Shown here one piece after another: positions 48,501 through 58,081 of a DNA stretch of 64,000 nucleotides (position 1 is the first letter of the stretch; each line of letters opens with the position of its first letter). The notes under the pieces were generated by a model. It made no database searches, was not told where the DNA came from, and worked only from the letters and a program-made list of their open reading frames with translations. The stretch spans positions 56,171,449 to 56,235,448 of the forward strand of contig JARCOQ010000005.1 of assembly GCA_029207755.1 (NCBI GenBank), in the 5' to 3' direction. The DNA comes from Chamaea fasciata (lineage: Eukaryota > Chordata > Aves > Passeriformes > Sylviidae). The position numbers and the translations under genes were made by a program.

Positions 48501-50649
48501 CACCTCCTTGGTTTGCCCATTCCAGAAATTCACAAGCACTCGCCTTTCACTGTGCCCTGTGCATATTGGGGAGAAAGAAAATGGGCAAGTAATGTATTAG
48601 CAGTATGTCAGTCTGTGTGATTTATCTCCAAAAGAACAGGAAGTAAAAGTAATGACTCGTGTTTCAGACAATTCTGTAACAACTTCCATGATTTTATTCT
48701 TTACAGATTGAAAATCTGACTTTCTTCTGAATTTCCTGTAAATTTCTTGTGAATTTCCTGCAGATATTAAAAGTCTAACTTGCCGCAGCAGGTGGGACTT
48801 TACCCTGAAATAGCTGGAAAGTAGACTAACAGATAATCAGGTGACCCTCAGGAGGGTGAAGAATGTTTTTTGCCTTGTGTTGGGAGGATGCTGCCCCAGC
48901 CTCAAATTTTAAGGAAGTTTTCACCCACAGAACAAAGCAAAGGCAAATTCTGTGAGCTGTGTTAACTCTGACCCTGAAAAAGTGACTTAGTTCCAACAAT
49001 AAAAACACGATGAAAAGAACCCAAGCAGCAGGAGGTGAATTCTCCATGCTGAAGTCTGTTCTCTTCCCTGCAATGACCAACATCAGTGCTGCTAAGAAAA
49101 CCAAAACACCCAAAGCAGGTACCTAAAGGTTCCTCTGTGTTCTCCACAACCCTTAGCACAGTGCCAGGGCCAAAACGTTTGGCTGGAGCCTCCCATGGTG
49201 CCAAGACCCTGTCCCCTGGAGCAAGAGGCTGTCGCCGGGCGTCTTCGTAGTGGAGAATGTCATAGGGAGGCGTTTCCTGCCCGCCAAGCTGGACCTTGCC
49301 CTTCAGAGCACACCGTTGGTCAAATTCAATTAAAAAGCCTCCCCTGGAGCCCTGCAAGAGTAAAACACGGTTTGCAAGGCAGTTTGCAAGGTCCAATTAT
49401 CAGGCAAGCTGAAGTGCTAAGAAAGAAGTGGCAGAAATCCCAGGAAGTGGAACGTGATCTGGGAATGCAGCTTTCCTCTTCTACCAAGGTTTCACTGTAC
49501 TGTGTCCATATCACTTCAAAAGTAAATAAAAAGCTGGGGCTTAAAGGGCTGAGAGGTTTTTTCTTCCTTTCACTTTGGAGTTAGATTTTAGTAAGAACAC
49601 AGTTAGCAGGCTAAGGCAGCACTGTTCCAGGAAAATCTCCCACAAGAAAAAGGGCAGCTAAAAGAAACTGTGCATGATGCAGTTCACTACAATCAGAAGG
49701 ATAACAAGCAATCCTTCAGCAATCAGAATGGTAACAAAACCATTATGACAGTCAGAACTGTCATAAATTTAAATACTTTAATTGAAGCCTTCAGCAGTGA
49801 GTGAGGTCAAGATCTATTGCCAGAATATCAGCCTTCTCAGCAGATCTTTGAGTGCACTTAGACAAATAATACTGTCAGTTCCCACTCCAGCTGATGTCAC
49901 TTGTGCCTATAGCTGTCCCCACACTGAAGCTTAAAACATCCTCACCTATACTAGCACCAAAATTTATTTAACTAACCTGCAAAATGAACCAGATTTTAAA
50001 AGAAAACCTGCAGGGGGGATTTTCCATCTGGCATCCAAAATCATCTCACAACTCCCAGAAATACAGATGGAAAAGAGTGAGGAAAGGTCTCAGTTTGGTA
50101 AAAAGGAAGTGGGCTCTGGAGACAAATATTTTGGGATACTATCTGCTGCTTAGCTAACCTACTCTGCTGCTAGGCTGGGCAAAAGTAGACAGTAGGGATA
50201 AAGGACCTGTTTTGTCTGTCTCTGAATAAAAACTCACTATAACTACAGAAACTGCTTGATCTCCAGGCTGTTCTTACTTGCAGGGCTCCTCACAGCAAAC
50301 AGCCAGAGATCAGCAGGTGAAAATGGGCTGTGGGGAGGCAACAGTGGCTATGAAGTGCACTGCAACACTGGAGGGCCAGCCCACAGCAAGGGCTTGGGAC
50401 TGGTGAGGTATGGGAAGAACAGAGAAAAATCCATACATGCTCTTACAGCCACGGTCCCAATAAATAGTTATTTTCACCTCCTGGACAACGTGCCCCAGGT
50501 AGTAATAGCCATCAGTTTCTCTCCTTGCCAACACACGAGCCCCCCTCAGGACACGGGAAGCCTCCGGGGACGAAGCAATGAAATTCCTTTTGGCTGAGGG
50601 TATCAAGGGCATGCAACAGGGAGCTGGGCTCCATGCACAAACAGGACAG
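42345..50649 (-). CDS. C11orf16-like DUF4537 (Tudor-like) protein with C-terminal coiled coil
   Basis: Eight exons, in order 50649-50478, 49351-49123, 48556-47988, 47049-46908, 45765-45521, 43926-43763, 43320-43071 and 42569-42345. They join in consistent phase to give 664 codons plus stop. The first exon may continue an unresolved N-terminus: it enters in phase 2, or starts at ATG 50612. The N-terminal half has DUF4537 signatures: RVLARRETDGYYYLG, GSRGGFLIEFDQRCAL, LAPGDRVLAPWE, FGPGTVLRVVE and RRVLVNFWNGQTKEV, spanning roughly residues 39-150. It is followed by SERIILELQMPLAARQ and a Cys/His-rich stretch. The last 200 residues are Lys/Arg/Glu/Gln-rich coiled coil. C11orf16, VWA3A and VWA3B carry DUF4537. 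The linked SERI-ELQMP region and lack of a VWA domain favour a C11orf16-like protein. Function unknown. Intact splice sites argue against a pseudogene. Confidence 0.85.
42570..43070 (-). other. DUF4537 gene intron with CR1 fragment
   Basis: 501 bp GT-AG intron. It contains a CR1 piece at 42655-42790. Confidence 0.85.
42655..42790 (+). mobile_element. CR1 LINE fragment
   Basis: AAGGACATGGACCTGCTGGA, GTCCAGAGGAGGATCATGAA, GATGCTCAGAGGGCTGGTGG and GGGTTGGGACTAGATGAAT are CR1 sense motifs with an internal deletion. It lies antisense to the host gene. Confidence 0.88.
43071..43320 (-). CDS. DUF4537 gene exon (coiled coil)
   Basis: 250 bp exon entering in phase 2 and leaving in phase 0. Encodes QQLRQRTLQGLEKQLEHKE, then ERSRKESFFQEEEERKARQR and further Lys/Glu-rich helix. 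The acceptor is GGAAACAG and the donor CTG|GTAAGG. Confidence 0.88.
43321..43762 (-). other. DUF4537 gene intron
   Basis: 442 bp GT-AG intron, nothing recognised. Confidence 0.85.
43763..43926 (-). CDS. DUF4537 gene exon (coiled coil start)
   Basis: 164 bp exon, phase 0 in and phase 2 out. Encodes SGASQERRKELDFNRAKTE then HKRWQEGQRQLKRRLQQEAD. The acceptor is TTTTCTCTTAG and the donor CAGAG|GTGATG. Confidence 0.88.
43927..45520 (-). other. DUF4537 gene intron
   Basis: 1,594 bp GT-AG intron. T runs near 45220 and an A run at 43930. No other feature. Confidence 0.85.
45521..45765 (-). CDS. DUF4537 gene exon
   Basis: 245 bp exon entering in phase 1 (G|GT ATT TTT) and leaving in phase 0 (GCA|GTGAGT). 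Encodes IFESRVAEAPVQHSQRSPSL and a Ser/Gln-rich low-complexity region ending LLKDKSVA. Confidence 0.87.
45766..46907 (-). other. DUF4537 gene intron
   Basis: 1,142 bp intron with GT (GTATTGG) and AG borders. AT-rich, no repeat recognised. Confidence 0.85.
46908..47049 (-). CDS. DUF4537 gene exon (acidic)
   Basis: 142 bp exon, phase 0 in and phase 1 out. Encodes SPQREMAHAVVDAAVNTDSW then LMETDHEEEAESRQQDAET. The acceptor is TTATTTCTAG. Confidence 0.87.
47050..47987 (-). other. DUF4537 gene intron
   Basis: 938 bp GT-AG intron. A T run at 47632-47645. Nothing else recognised. Confidence 0.85.
47988..48556 (-). CDS. DUF4537 gene large exon (second Tudor-like half, Cys-rich region)
   Basis: 569 bp exon, phase 1 in and phase 0 out. 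Encodes HSERRVLVNFWNGQTKEVSS, PLSERIILELQMPLAARQ, a Cys/His-rich stretch (HLHLDCCPGALYSTHACAKC) and a Glu/Lys-rich acidic tail ending METEK. The acceptor is ATGCACAG. Confidence 0.9.
48557..49122 (-). other. DUF4537 gene intron
   Basis: 566 bp GT-AG intron, nothing recognised. Confidence 0.85.
49123..49351 (-). CDS. DUF4537 gene exon (Tudor-like core)
   Basis: 229 bp exon, phase 0 in and phase 1 out. Encodes GSRGGFLIEFDQRCALKGK, YDILHYEDARRQPLAPGDRV and FGPGTVLRVVENTEEPL. The acceptor is TACTCTTGCAG and the donor TTAG|GTACCT. Confidence 0.9.
49352..50477 (-). other. DUF4537 gene intron
   Basis: 1,126 bp GT-AG intron with no recognised repeat. Confidence 0.85.
50478..50649 (-). CDS. DUF4537 gene first recognised coding exon
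   Basis: 172 bp. The acceptor TTTTCCACAG precedes 50649 and the donor GAG|GTGAAA is at 50477. Encodes CPVCAWSPAPCC, then MPLIPSAKRNF and RVLARRETDGYYYLGHVVQE. The Cys-rich start resembles the corresponding C11orf16 segment, so translation probably begins further upstream. ATG 50612 is the fallback start. Confidence 0.82.
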
Positions 50650-52270
50650 CTGTGGAAAACAAAAATACAAGAAGTAATGAAAAGCTCAGCAACAGATACT
50701 CTGCAGCTTACTGCAGTGCAAACAAACTAAATCTACATGGAACAAAACCCCCACCCTCCAATAACTGTCTTTGTTTCACAGCTTTTTCTTCTCTGCTTTT
50801 CCAGTGACCCACCTACAGATTATGAGCTTACTGTGTTATTGGACATCTTGGCAGCAGAGAGCTACAGGAATCTTTATGAGCTGTGTGGCAGCACTGGACA
50901 TGCGAGATGGGCGTGGAGCTTACCTGGAAGGGGGAAGGAGGAGATGGAAGCAGAAAATGAGCACGATTTTTGAACACTTAAATCCTTAAACAGGAATATT
51001 GTCTGCAAAGTTGAAATTTACTTTCAGTTTATTACTTCTCTTCATAATTCTTCCACCATATCTTGTGGTACTATGCTGCTTATCTGTAAATTCACCACAA
51101 ATGGCTTTGATTTTGAGGAATCAAGTTTGTAAAGAAGGAATATTAAAAAAAACCCCAAAGCCTAAGAACTGTATGATAAACCCTCCCTTGCACCTGGTTT
51201 CCGTAGCAGGGGTGGGCAGCCAGTGCCCACATGTGCACTGCTGCTTACACACTCTCCAAGCTCCCCCGGCAAGCAAAGCTGAAAGGTCAGTGAAAGGACC
51301 TGAAGTCAAGGAAGAGTGAAGAAAGTGGGGGTTCAGTCTTTGGGGACAAAGTTGCCTCTGCAGGTCAAAGCCAGCAGTGGGGACATCTGGCCTGAGCAAG
51401 ATGGGAAACGTGGGATGCTTGAGAACAAGGACACAGGGAACAGAATGCCAGGGACTGCAAGAAGGCAGAAAGACAAAATACAAGGCAGTCAGAAGGCAGA
51501 GCTGGCAATAAAATTATGAACTTTGTATCAAGTCAAAGCTTTTATGGAAAAACATAAACTCAGTATGGAGCACATCACAAGGTTGCAACATGCTGCACAC
51601 GGTAAGTAAAAAGAGTGGTTGAAAAGTTTGCTGCTATTCCCTTTAAACTGCTGCTGAAAATGCATTAGGGATGCTACAAGGCTCAGATGAGCAGGGAAAT
51701 TAAAATTCCTTAACTACAAGGCTATCTACTGCCGTTTGAGATGAGGATGTCAGGTGTTTGGGGTGTTAACAGATGGAGAAGATTATTATTACTTATTTAA
51801 AATACCTTCAGGAAGGTCGCAGAAACTCTTCTCTGGTTCTTTTGTGGAATGTTATCCAATAAAGATTTAGGAGGAACTACAAGTGTGGATTAATGTTACA
51901 GTGGCACCATACCTTGTCAAGAGGAGTAGGGGAGTGTTGGATTTCTTGAAAGGACTCCCCTGATAGTCTGGCTACTTTCTCCATTGTTTTTTGCTTGCTT
52001 CTTTCATGATCACCTCAGTGTCCCAGAAGCATACCATATGCACTACTGCATACAACTGGTTCTCCAGAAGTCAGCGGAATTTGCTCTAGCATATACTGGT
52101 GAACAGATCCACCCACCGGCAGGATGGGTTTTCCATCATCCTCAAGTGTCGGGACTGAAACCCGGTCGCAGCTCCAGGAACACTGCTGAGCGAGCAACAA
52201 GCCGGCAGGAGACACTGCTGTAACACACCTGCGGGAGAGGGAAAAAGGGAGGGAACAAAACCCTCTCAGA
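50650..52270 (-). other. Probable 5' region of the DUF4537 gene; N-terminal exon(s) unresolved
   Basis: A strong minus-strand donor, TTCCAG|GTAAGC, lies at 50923-50922. The preceding sequence has no in-frame ATG for the required phase, so it could end a UTR exon. A frame at 52015-52230 (VHQYMLEQIPLTSGEPV) is open but has no donor of fitting phase. CAG|GTGTGT at 52230 could be a first-exon donor at the CpG island edge. Confidence 0.4.
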
Positions 52271-53100
52271 TGCTCAGGTGGGAATTCTGTACTGGGTATC
52301 TCTATGCAGAGACGTCGCCCCTGCGTTCCCGCTCCGGCAGCCGGCCCCGAGAGCGGGCAGAGGCTCGGCACCAGCCGCTTCCTTCGCGACACCGCGGCCC
52401 CAAGGGCGATCCCGCGTCCCGCCCCGCCACGGCACCGCCCGTGCCCCGCAACCGGACTGCCGGGGCTGGACTGCCCAGGCCTGGACAGAGGGACGGGCTG
52501 CTCCTTCCGTCCCTTCCCTAAACACCAGCAGCTGGAGCCGTCTCCTCTCCCCGCCCCTCCAACACGGAGCGGCTTGGCTGGGGGCTCGCCGCGCCCCCAA
52601 CTCTTGGGGGAGCTGGCGGAGAACCCGCCCTGGGTGCCGCCGCGGCTCTCCCAAGAGCTGCGGGCACTGAGGGGACAGACGTGCGGGGGCAGTGCAGGGC
52701 GCGCTGCCTCCCTGCCCCGGGACACTTCCCTGCCCGGAGCTGTCCCCGTGCCCCGGGCTACCTCCTCTCCCGAGACAGCCCCGCGGCCCGGGCCGCCTCC
52801 TTTCCCGGGATCCCCGGGTGCCGGGGCTGTCCCCGCCCCGGAAGGCGGCGGCCGCGCCAATCGGCGGGGCTGTTGCTGGGCCGTGCGGGTGACATTGGGC
52901 ACGGCCATGGTGGTGGCGGCGCTGGGCCGGGCGGCGGGGCGGCTGCTGCGGGCCGGGGCCGCCGTGCCCGGGCGGCGGCGGTGAGCGGGGCGGGCCGGGC
53001 GGCGGGGCGGGCCGGGGCCGGGGCCGGCGGGGCCCGGAGTGAGGCGCGGCCGTGCTGTGTTGCAGCGCGGGCGGCGGGGTGCACATCCCGCCGCGGTACC
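52270..53100. promoter_or_regulatory. CpG island, NDUFB2 promoter (possibly shared with the DUF4537 gene)
   Basis: Dense CpG sequence. An ETS/GABP-type site (CCGGAAG, 52838-52844) and a CCAAT box (52857-52861) lie 63 and 46 bp before the NDUFB2 ATG. Both site types are common in nuclear genes for respiratory chain subunits. The minus-strand gene points away, so a bidirectional promoter is plausible. Long open frames on the minus strand here are composition artefacts. Confidence 0.75.
52907..52980 (+). CDS. NDUFB2: NDUFB2 exon 1
   Basis: Encodes the presequence [20 protein letters not shown] and PGRR. Phase 2 donor CGGCG|GTGAGC. Confidence 0.95.
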
Positions 53101-53361
53101 GGCAGTTCCCGGAGCTGACGCGGACGCAGGTGATCCGAGGCGAGGTGCTCGCCGGCGTCATGTGGTTCTGGATCCTCTGGCAGTTCTGGCACAACTCGGA
53201 CATGGTGCTGGTGAGGCCGGCGCGGCGGCCGGGCGCGGGGGGCGAGGGCCGGGCCCCGGCCGCGCTCTGACGGGTCTCTCTCCCAGGGACACTTTCCGTA
53301 TCCCGACGCTTCGGCCTGGACGAACGAGGAGCTCGGCATCCCTCCGGACGATGAGGAATAG
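52907..53361 (+). CDS. NDUFB2: NDUFB2, mitochondrial complex I accessory subunit, complete
   Basis: Accessory subunit of NADH:ubiquinone oxidoreductase in the distal membrane arm, inner mitochondrial membrane. Exons 52907-52980, 53066-53210 and 53287-53361 give 97 aa (human 105). The N-terminus (residues 1-25) is an Arg/Ala/Leu-rich presequence. Family motifs are [19 protein letters not shown] (26-44), the membrane helix [14 protein letters not shown] (55-68), [17 protein letters not shown] (74-90) and the end IPPDDEE. Phases are 2 then 0, with GT-AG borders throughout. The start ATG sits in GGCCATGG, a good Kozak context, and is the only ATG in frame before the presequence. Both introns are under 90 bp. 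Confidence 0.97.
53066..53210 (+). CDS. NDUFB2: NDUFB2 exon 2
   Basis: The acceptor is GTGTTGCAG. Encodes the [14 protein letters not shown] motif and the [11 protein letters not shown] membrane helix. The donor CTG|GTGAGG is phase 0. Confidence 0.97.
53287..53361 (+). CDS. NDUFB2: NDUFB2 exon 3 with stop
   Basis: The acceptor is CTCTCCCAG. Encodes [20 protein letters not shown] then DDEE-stop (TAG 53359-53361). Confidence 0.97.
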   Translation, partial: GHFPYPDASAWTNEELGIPPDDEE

Positions 53362-53931
53362 CAGCACCGCGGTACGGCTCCCGTCGCTCCTCCTCGGTAG
53401 GCCCGGGCACCGTGCCCGGCTGTGCCGCCGGCTGGTACCGCTGCAGGGCCCTGCGCTCAGCGGGTGTCTGCGCACTGCCCAGGGGAAGCTGCCCGAGCTG
53501 TGCGGGACAGGAGGCAGTGTCCGCACTGCTCACTGCCTTCACGTACGGGTCGCGGGTGCCTGGGACCAGGGAGCTCTGTTTCGGCAATACGAGCCGGCAC
53601 TGTAACAACCGACTTTGTTATGAGGTGTAGCTTACCTGGTATCAGTTATAAATTATCTTCTTCATGCTGTAGACCCAGCATTATCTAACTTCGACGACAT
53701 GCTCTGTTTCTAGAGAGAGCTGTCCAGATGTCCCCTTAAACGTTTGAGGCTTGTCCTTGTTTCCAGTTCTTTATTTACCTAGCCTTTTTTAAGCTGTTGT
53801 GTCACACATTACAGCTGTAAGCCAAACGCTTCAGCTAGTGCTGAAGGCAGCATTGAGGAGGTCCTTCTGCGCTGTGTGGTGGGAAGAGGATGAGTGAAAA
53901 GGTTCTCAGGTTTTTCTTCTGTTACTTTCAG

Positions 53932-54015
53932 GTTCCTGGAACTAATTGAGGCCCCTGGAACCAATCTTTGGCTCCTGGGTCCTTATGTCAATAAAACTGT
54001 AAACAAAGTCTAAGC
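53932..54015 (+). other. NDUFB2: NDUFB2 3' UTR exon
   Basis: After the acceptor TTCTGTTACTTTCAG the sequence reads GTTCCTGGAACTAATTG, then CTCCTGGGTCCTTATGTC just before AATAAA. This resembles the last non-coding exon of mammalian NDUFB2 as I recall it. The donor after the stop would be near 53371 (CACCGCG|GTACGG). Confidence 0.7.
53990..53995 (+). terminator. NDUFB2: Poly(A) signal AATAAA of NDUFB2
   Basis: Canonical hexamer in GTCAATAAAACTG at the end of the non-coding exon. Confidence 0.85.
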
Positions 54016-54564
54016 TGAACTGTATTTTTTCTATTTTAAGTGGAATCTTTGGAAAATGACCATGACAGCTTTAAAGCTGTGGTACTTGAGTACACATGAG
54101 CTTCTGTAATGCCTGCTTGATAGAGAATGTGTTTGCCCCAGTAAGGTCCAGGAGTGCATGGCAGGTAACAGTCTCATGAATAAAGGCTCTGCCAAATAAC
54201 CAGTGAAGAGGTGAGGGGAAGTTACCATAGAAGCAGGAGAATTTACCCAGAAGAGAACCCAGAGCAGTTTGTGCCAGGCTTTTTCCAAGATGGAAAATTC
54301 CCCTTGGGTATATAAAATTTCAGAATAGTAAAGGTAAAAATGCCTTAGGGCTCAGCACACCAGTCAAGGAGGCAGCGATCCATCATAAGGAAGATGAAGG
54401 GAGGGGGTTACACTGCAGGAGTCCCTTGATTTGATTTTTTTCCTTCTCTTTCCCTTCCAGAGTCATATTCTAAAATAACTTTTTCACTCCCCTCAACCAC
54501 GGGAGTTGCACCCCTCCAACTTCATGGAGAGGAGCCATGCATGACACAATCAACAATCCCCTTC
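54016..54564. other. Tail-to-tail gap between NDUFB2 and BRAF
   Basis: About 550 bp between the poly(A) regions of two convergent genes. It contains a 16 bp perfect palindrome (ACAGCTTTAAAGCTGT, 54065-54080). No gene recognised. Confidence 0.7.
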
Positions 54565-54586
54565 AGACTTTTCCATGCAGTCAATC

Positions 54587-54592
54587 TTTATT
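54587..54592 (-). terminator. BRAF: Distal poly(A) signal AATAAA of BRAF
   Basis: Minus-strand AATAAAGATTGAC. A GT-rich element (GATTGTTGATTGTGTC) follows about 30 bases later, as expected for a cleavage site. Confidence 0.65.
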
Positions 54593-55108
54593 ATAGCAGT
54601 ATTCTCATATTCACATCAAGTACATAGAACTTTTTGCCTTTCATATAATACAGAGTTTTTTAAATAACTTTACACTGAAATAGTTTTCTTCAATCTGAAT
54701 TCAGCTATCAAATTTTAATATGTTTTTTAAGTCTCCATGCTCTCTAACCAAACTGGACAATATTTCCCATTGTACAAATTTACATGAGAAAAACTCCGAA
54801 GTACAAATGAAGGGACAACAAAAGTAAAGGGAGAAGGAACAAACAAGAAAAATAAGTTGTATTGGCAATTACAGGGGGAACTTAAAAAGGAACAAAGGGG
54901 AGTTGCCATGACCTAGATAACAGGAAACCAAAAATAAACATTTTGTTATGAATTAAAAAATAAATACAAGTTTCAAAACAATTACTCCATTGTAAATTTT
55001 AAAAAGCAGCTATGGAAATCTACTAACACAATGGGTTTTGTTTTTAAGTAACCAGACTGGACCTTCTACTTTGCAGTCATAAGCCCCTTGCAAACCTCTG
55101 GTGGTCAC

Positions 55109-55129
55109 AAAAAAAAAAAAAAAAAAAAA
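55109..55129 (+). repeat. Poly-A/T simple tract in BRAF 3' UTR
   Basis: About 20 A bases on the plus strand, that is poly-U in the BRAF transcript. Confidence 0.85.
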
Positions 55130-56158
55130 GAGGAATACAGCTGAAAGGAATGTGTTAGCACAGAGTTTAAAGTGGTGGGACATACATTTCATTGCACTAA
55201 GGAACAAACAAACAAAAGAAATCAAATCTATATATAAATTTCCCTTTCCTCTCCTTACTACGTACTTTGCCTCTCATAAACAAGCCTCTCTATTATGAGG
55301 TAATGCCATTGTCTTGACTATATATAAAAATAATAAAGTTTAAAGGATACAGATCTGGGTATCTATAAACTTAAACAAGCCAGTCCTCTCTTACTCCCCC
55401 AGAGGGTCCAACCAGTGAGTGCTACCCCTCCCATCACTGCTCAATGCATGGTGCTCTCCTGGGAAGCCCAGAAGAGCTGTGCCCCTTTCCTAATCCAGGA
55501 AAAGCAGCCTGTGCTCAAGTAAGAAAGAGAGACAGTGCAAGTAACGCACAACAGGTCACACACACCTACACCTGCTCCTGCAAACAAGGCAGAGTCACAG
55601 AAGGCAACAGTGGCCAGCCTGCACGTGTGTTGGGGCAGGGAAAAAGGGATGCCAGTAGGCAGCTGATGGCTGATTCCTTTTGCAATTGCTCAAGAATAAC
55701 GTCACTGCCCAGGCCAGGGAGAGCCTTTGCTCCACCCGGAGTGAGGTGGGGAGGAGGGTTACACCTGGAGAATGGAGGGCCAGGAGCAGCTCTGCACTTG
55801 AAGGTGACCACAGAGCACATGGGCTGGCTCCTACACCCCAGGGAGTGGCAGATCCTGCTCTAGAGGTACAGGGCAGTACTGGATCCCAAGAAGATTGCAA
55901 GAGTGGGAACAGAAGTAGGGGGCAGGACTTTCCCTAATCCCAACAAGGAGATTAGAACAGCAATGTTAATTTGGGTTGCCAACACATGCAAGTTGGCCAC
56001 TGTCAGGTTTCTGTCAGTTGAGAAATATGGAGAGGGGGAGGAAGGGGAGGCAGGTAGGACACAAGGCTCATGAAAGAATGATGTGCTTTTTCTTTTGGTT
56101 GCTTTTATGTGGATTTTTTTTTTTCCTAAAGGTTCACAGCTTTGAATAAAAAAGCACA

Positions 56159-56180
56159 TTTATTGCACTTACACTTTATT
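56159..56180 (-). terminator. BRAF: Two tandem poly(A) signals within the BRAF 3' UTR
   Basis: AATAAA on the minus strand at 56180-56175 and 56164-56159, 16 bp apart. Possible proximal cleavage site giving a 3' UTR about 1.6 kb shorter. Confidence 0.45.
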
Positions 56181-56640
56181 TTAGACAGAGTTAATTTAAA
56201 TTATGCCCTCACAATCCCCCACCATCCCCAAATAACTCAACACTCAAGTTTGGTCCATTTTTCCCTAGACCCAACATCCATGCCCAGTTGACGGGCTTCA
56301 TTTCTTCTCCTAATGTTCTACTGAACTCCCAAACACACAGATGGATTTTCTCTTCAACAACGGTGAATACACAAATGCAACACAGAATGACATTTATCAA
56401 AACAAAACCTGACCATTTTCCAAACCCAAATAAAAAACAACAAAAAAAGAAAGCATAGTTATTTTTGTGGTTTACTTGCTCAAAAGTAAATGTCACATGA
56501 GGCTTATTCTAAAGTACAGCTGCTGCAAACATAACAAACTAGACAAAATGACCAGACAGGCCACTGTTGGCTCTTGAGGAGGCTGGGTGAGCTGAACACT
56601 GCTGTTGGATGCTATGAAGCAAATAGTAGGTAGTTTAGAA

Positions 56641-56798
56641 GTTACTAAAAAAAACCAAAAAAACCCCCCAAAACCCCAAACAAACAACAAAAAAAACCCA
56701 ACCAAAAAAAACCCCAAACCCAAACAAACAAAACCCACCCCCAAACACCTCCCCCAAAAAAACCAATAAACAAACAAACAAACCCCCCAAAACCAAAA
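56641..56798. repeat. A/C-rich low-complexity tract (G/T-rich on the BRAF strand)
   Basis: Runs of A and C only. Read on the minus strand it has at least ten runs of three or more G separated by T-rich loops. Confidence 0.9.
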
Positions 56799-57379
56799 TA
56801 ATCATCACATGTACTTTTAGTGCAGAATTTGGGGTAGGTAGGATTCCAGATAGTTCCTGCAACAAATGCAAAACATTTTCACACTTTGTTTCCTAAAAGG
56901 AACAAACCCAAATTAAATTTGCTCTGATATTTCATATGAACCGTGCATTTACACATAACTTCCTAAGTTACAATTATGCCAAAAGTCCTGCCCCAAGACA
57001 GAAAAGGAAAAGATCTGAAAAAGCACTAATACCCAAACCCATTATTTTGTCCTTCATGGACAAGTAGGTTAAATATGACACTGATGTGTAGGTACTGCCA
57101 GAAGTCTACATAACCAGTCTGAAACTTGAACAAATGAAATTCCCACCTCCTGGCTGTCCCTCAGCTGAAAAGACACCTACCTTCTCCCACAGTTAATGCG
57201 CAATAATGGGATGCGATCACTGAACAGCAAGAGGCCCAGGGAAGAAGTGAAGAAATCTGCTGATGTTCCAGAAGCAACACTTACTGCATTTTCTGACACA
57301 AGGAACTAATTGTATGGTCTGGTAAATGTGAATCTTGATTACATGAGTGCTAGCCATCAGTTTTCTCCTCATCTAGCTC

Positions 57380-57484
57380 TCACTCTTCATCTGCCATCTC
57401 ATCCCAAGATGCCATGAGAGTGTAACTTCGGGCCTCTTCGGAGCTTTCTTTAACAAGATCAGTGTCCTTGGAAGGGGAGGAGGG
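57380..57484 (-). other. 34-codon acidic reading frame in the BRAF 3' UTR
   Basis: Between TAG (57487-57485) and TGA (57382-57380) the frame reads PSSPSKDTDLVKESSEEARS then YTLMASWDEMADEE. The acidic, protein-like end has no homologue I recognise. A weak acceptor (CCCTCCTCCCCTTCCAAG) precedes GAC in phase 0. BRAF exon 18 leaves in phase 1, which would hit a stop. It could be a gene or pseudogene relic, or chance. Confidence 0.3.
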
Positions 57485-58081
57485 CTAACTTATTTTTAAG
57501 TTAAATGAACCTCATAACATGTTGATAGAGCAGATTTCAAGCAGCAGGTTTACTGTAACTGATTTCAGTATCCTTCAATTCTTAGCTTTGAAATGCTAAT
57601 AGGTATTTTGGGGGATGCTCTCTGCCCTCCTTGCTCCTTTACAGGAGCTGACCAACTCCAAACTACCTACCTATAGGGATAGCTATATACAAAACGACTG
57701 CAGCAGACGTAAACCAAAGACACTGCTCTAGTTACAAAGCACCTGGTTTACATTCTCTCGTACTTTTTTAAGGTTGCAAAGGCACATGATCATTTGGCAA
57801 ACTACAAAAACTCTTTTGGGGGATACATACGTAAACCATTGAACTGAGGGTCTTGGTAGCTCTCTTTTCTAAACAAAAGAGAGAATTTAGTTTTCATCTG
57901 AATTCACTCTTGGTGTAGTCTGTATTCTGCATCTTTTAAAGCTTCCTCCTTACACAGGTTCATAGTTACTGCTGTCATGGTGCTGATTTAGTAGCTTCTG
58001 TGTTAGCATCCTTGAAACTTAAACGCAAACCTTTTCATTTTAACAACCTGGCTCTGCTCTTCTGATAGTTTATTAGGTAAG

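Noticed and set aside
52274..53608. 444 aa minus-strand open frame over NDUFB2
   Set aside because: It lies in a CpG island, is Pro/Arg/Gly/Ala-rich, has no domain and is antisense to the well-supported NDUFB2 exons.
54065..54080. 16 bp perfect palindrome ACAGCTTTAAAGCTGT
   Set aside because: Isolated and short; expected occasionally in 64 kb and not tied to any feature.
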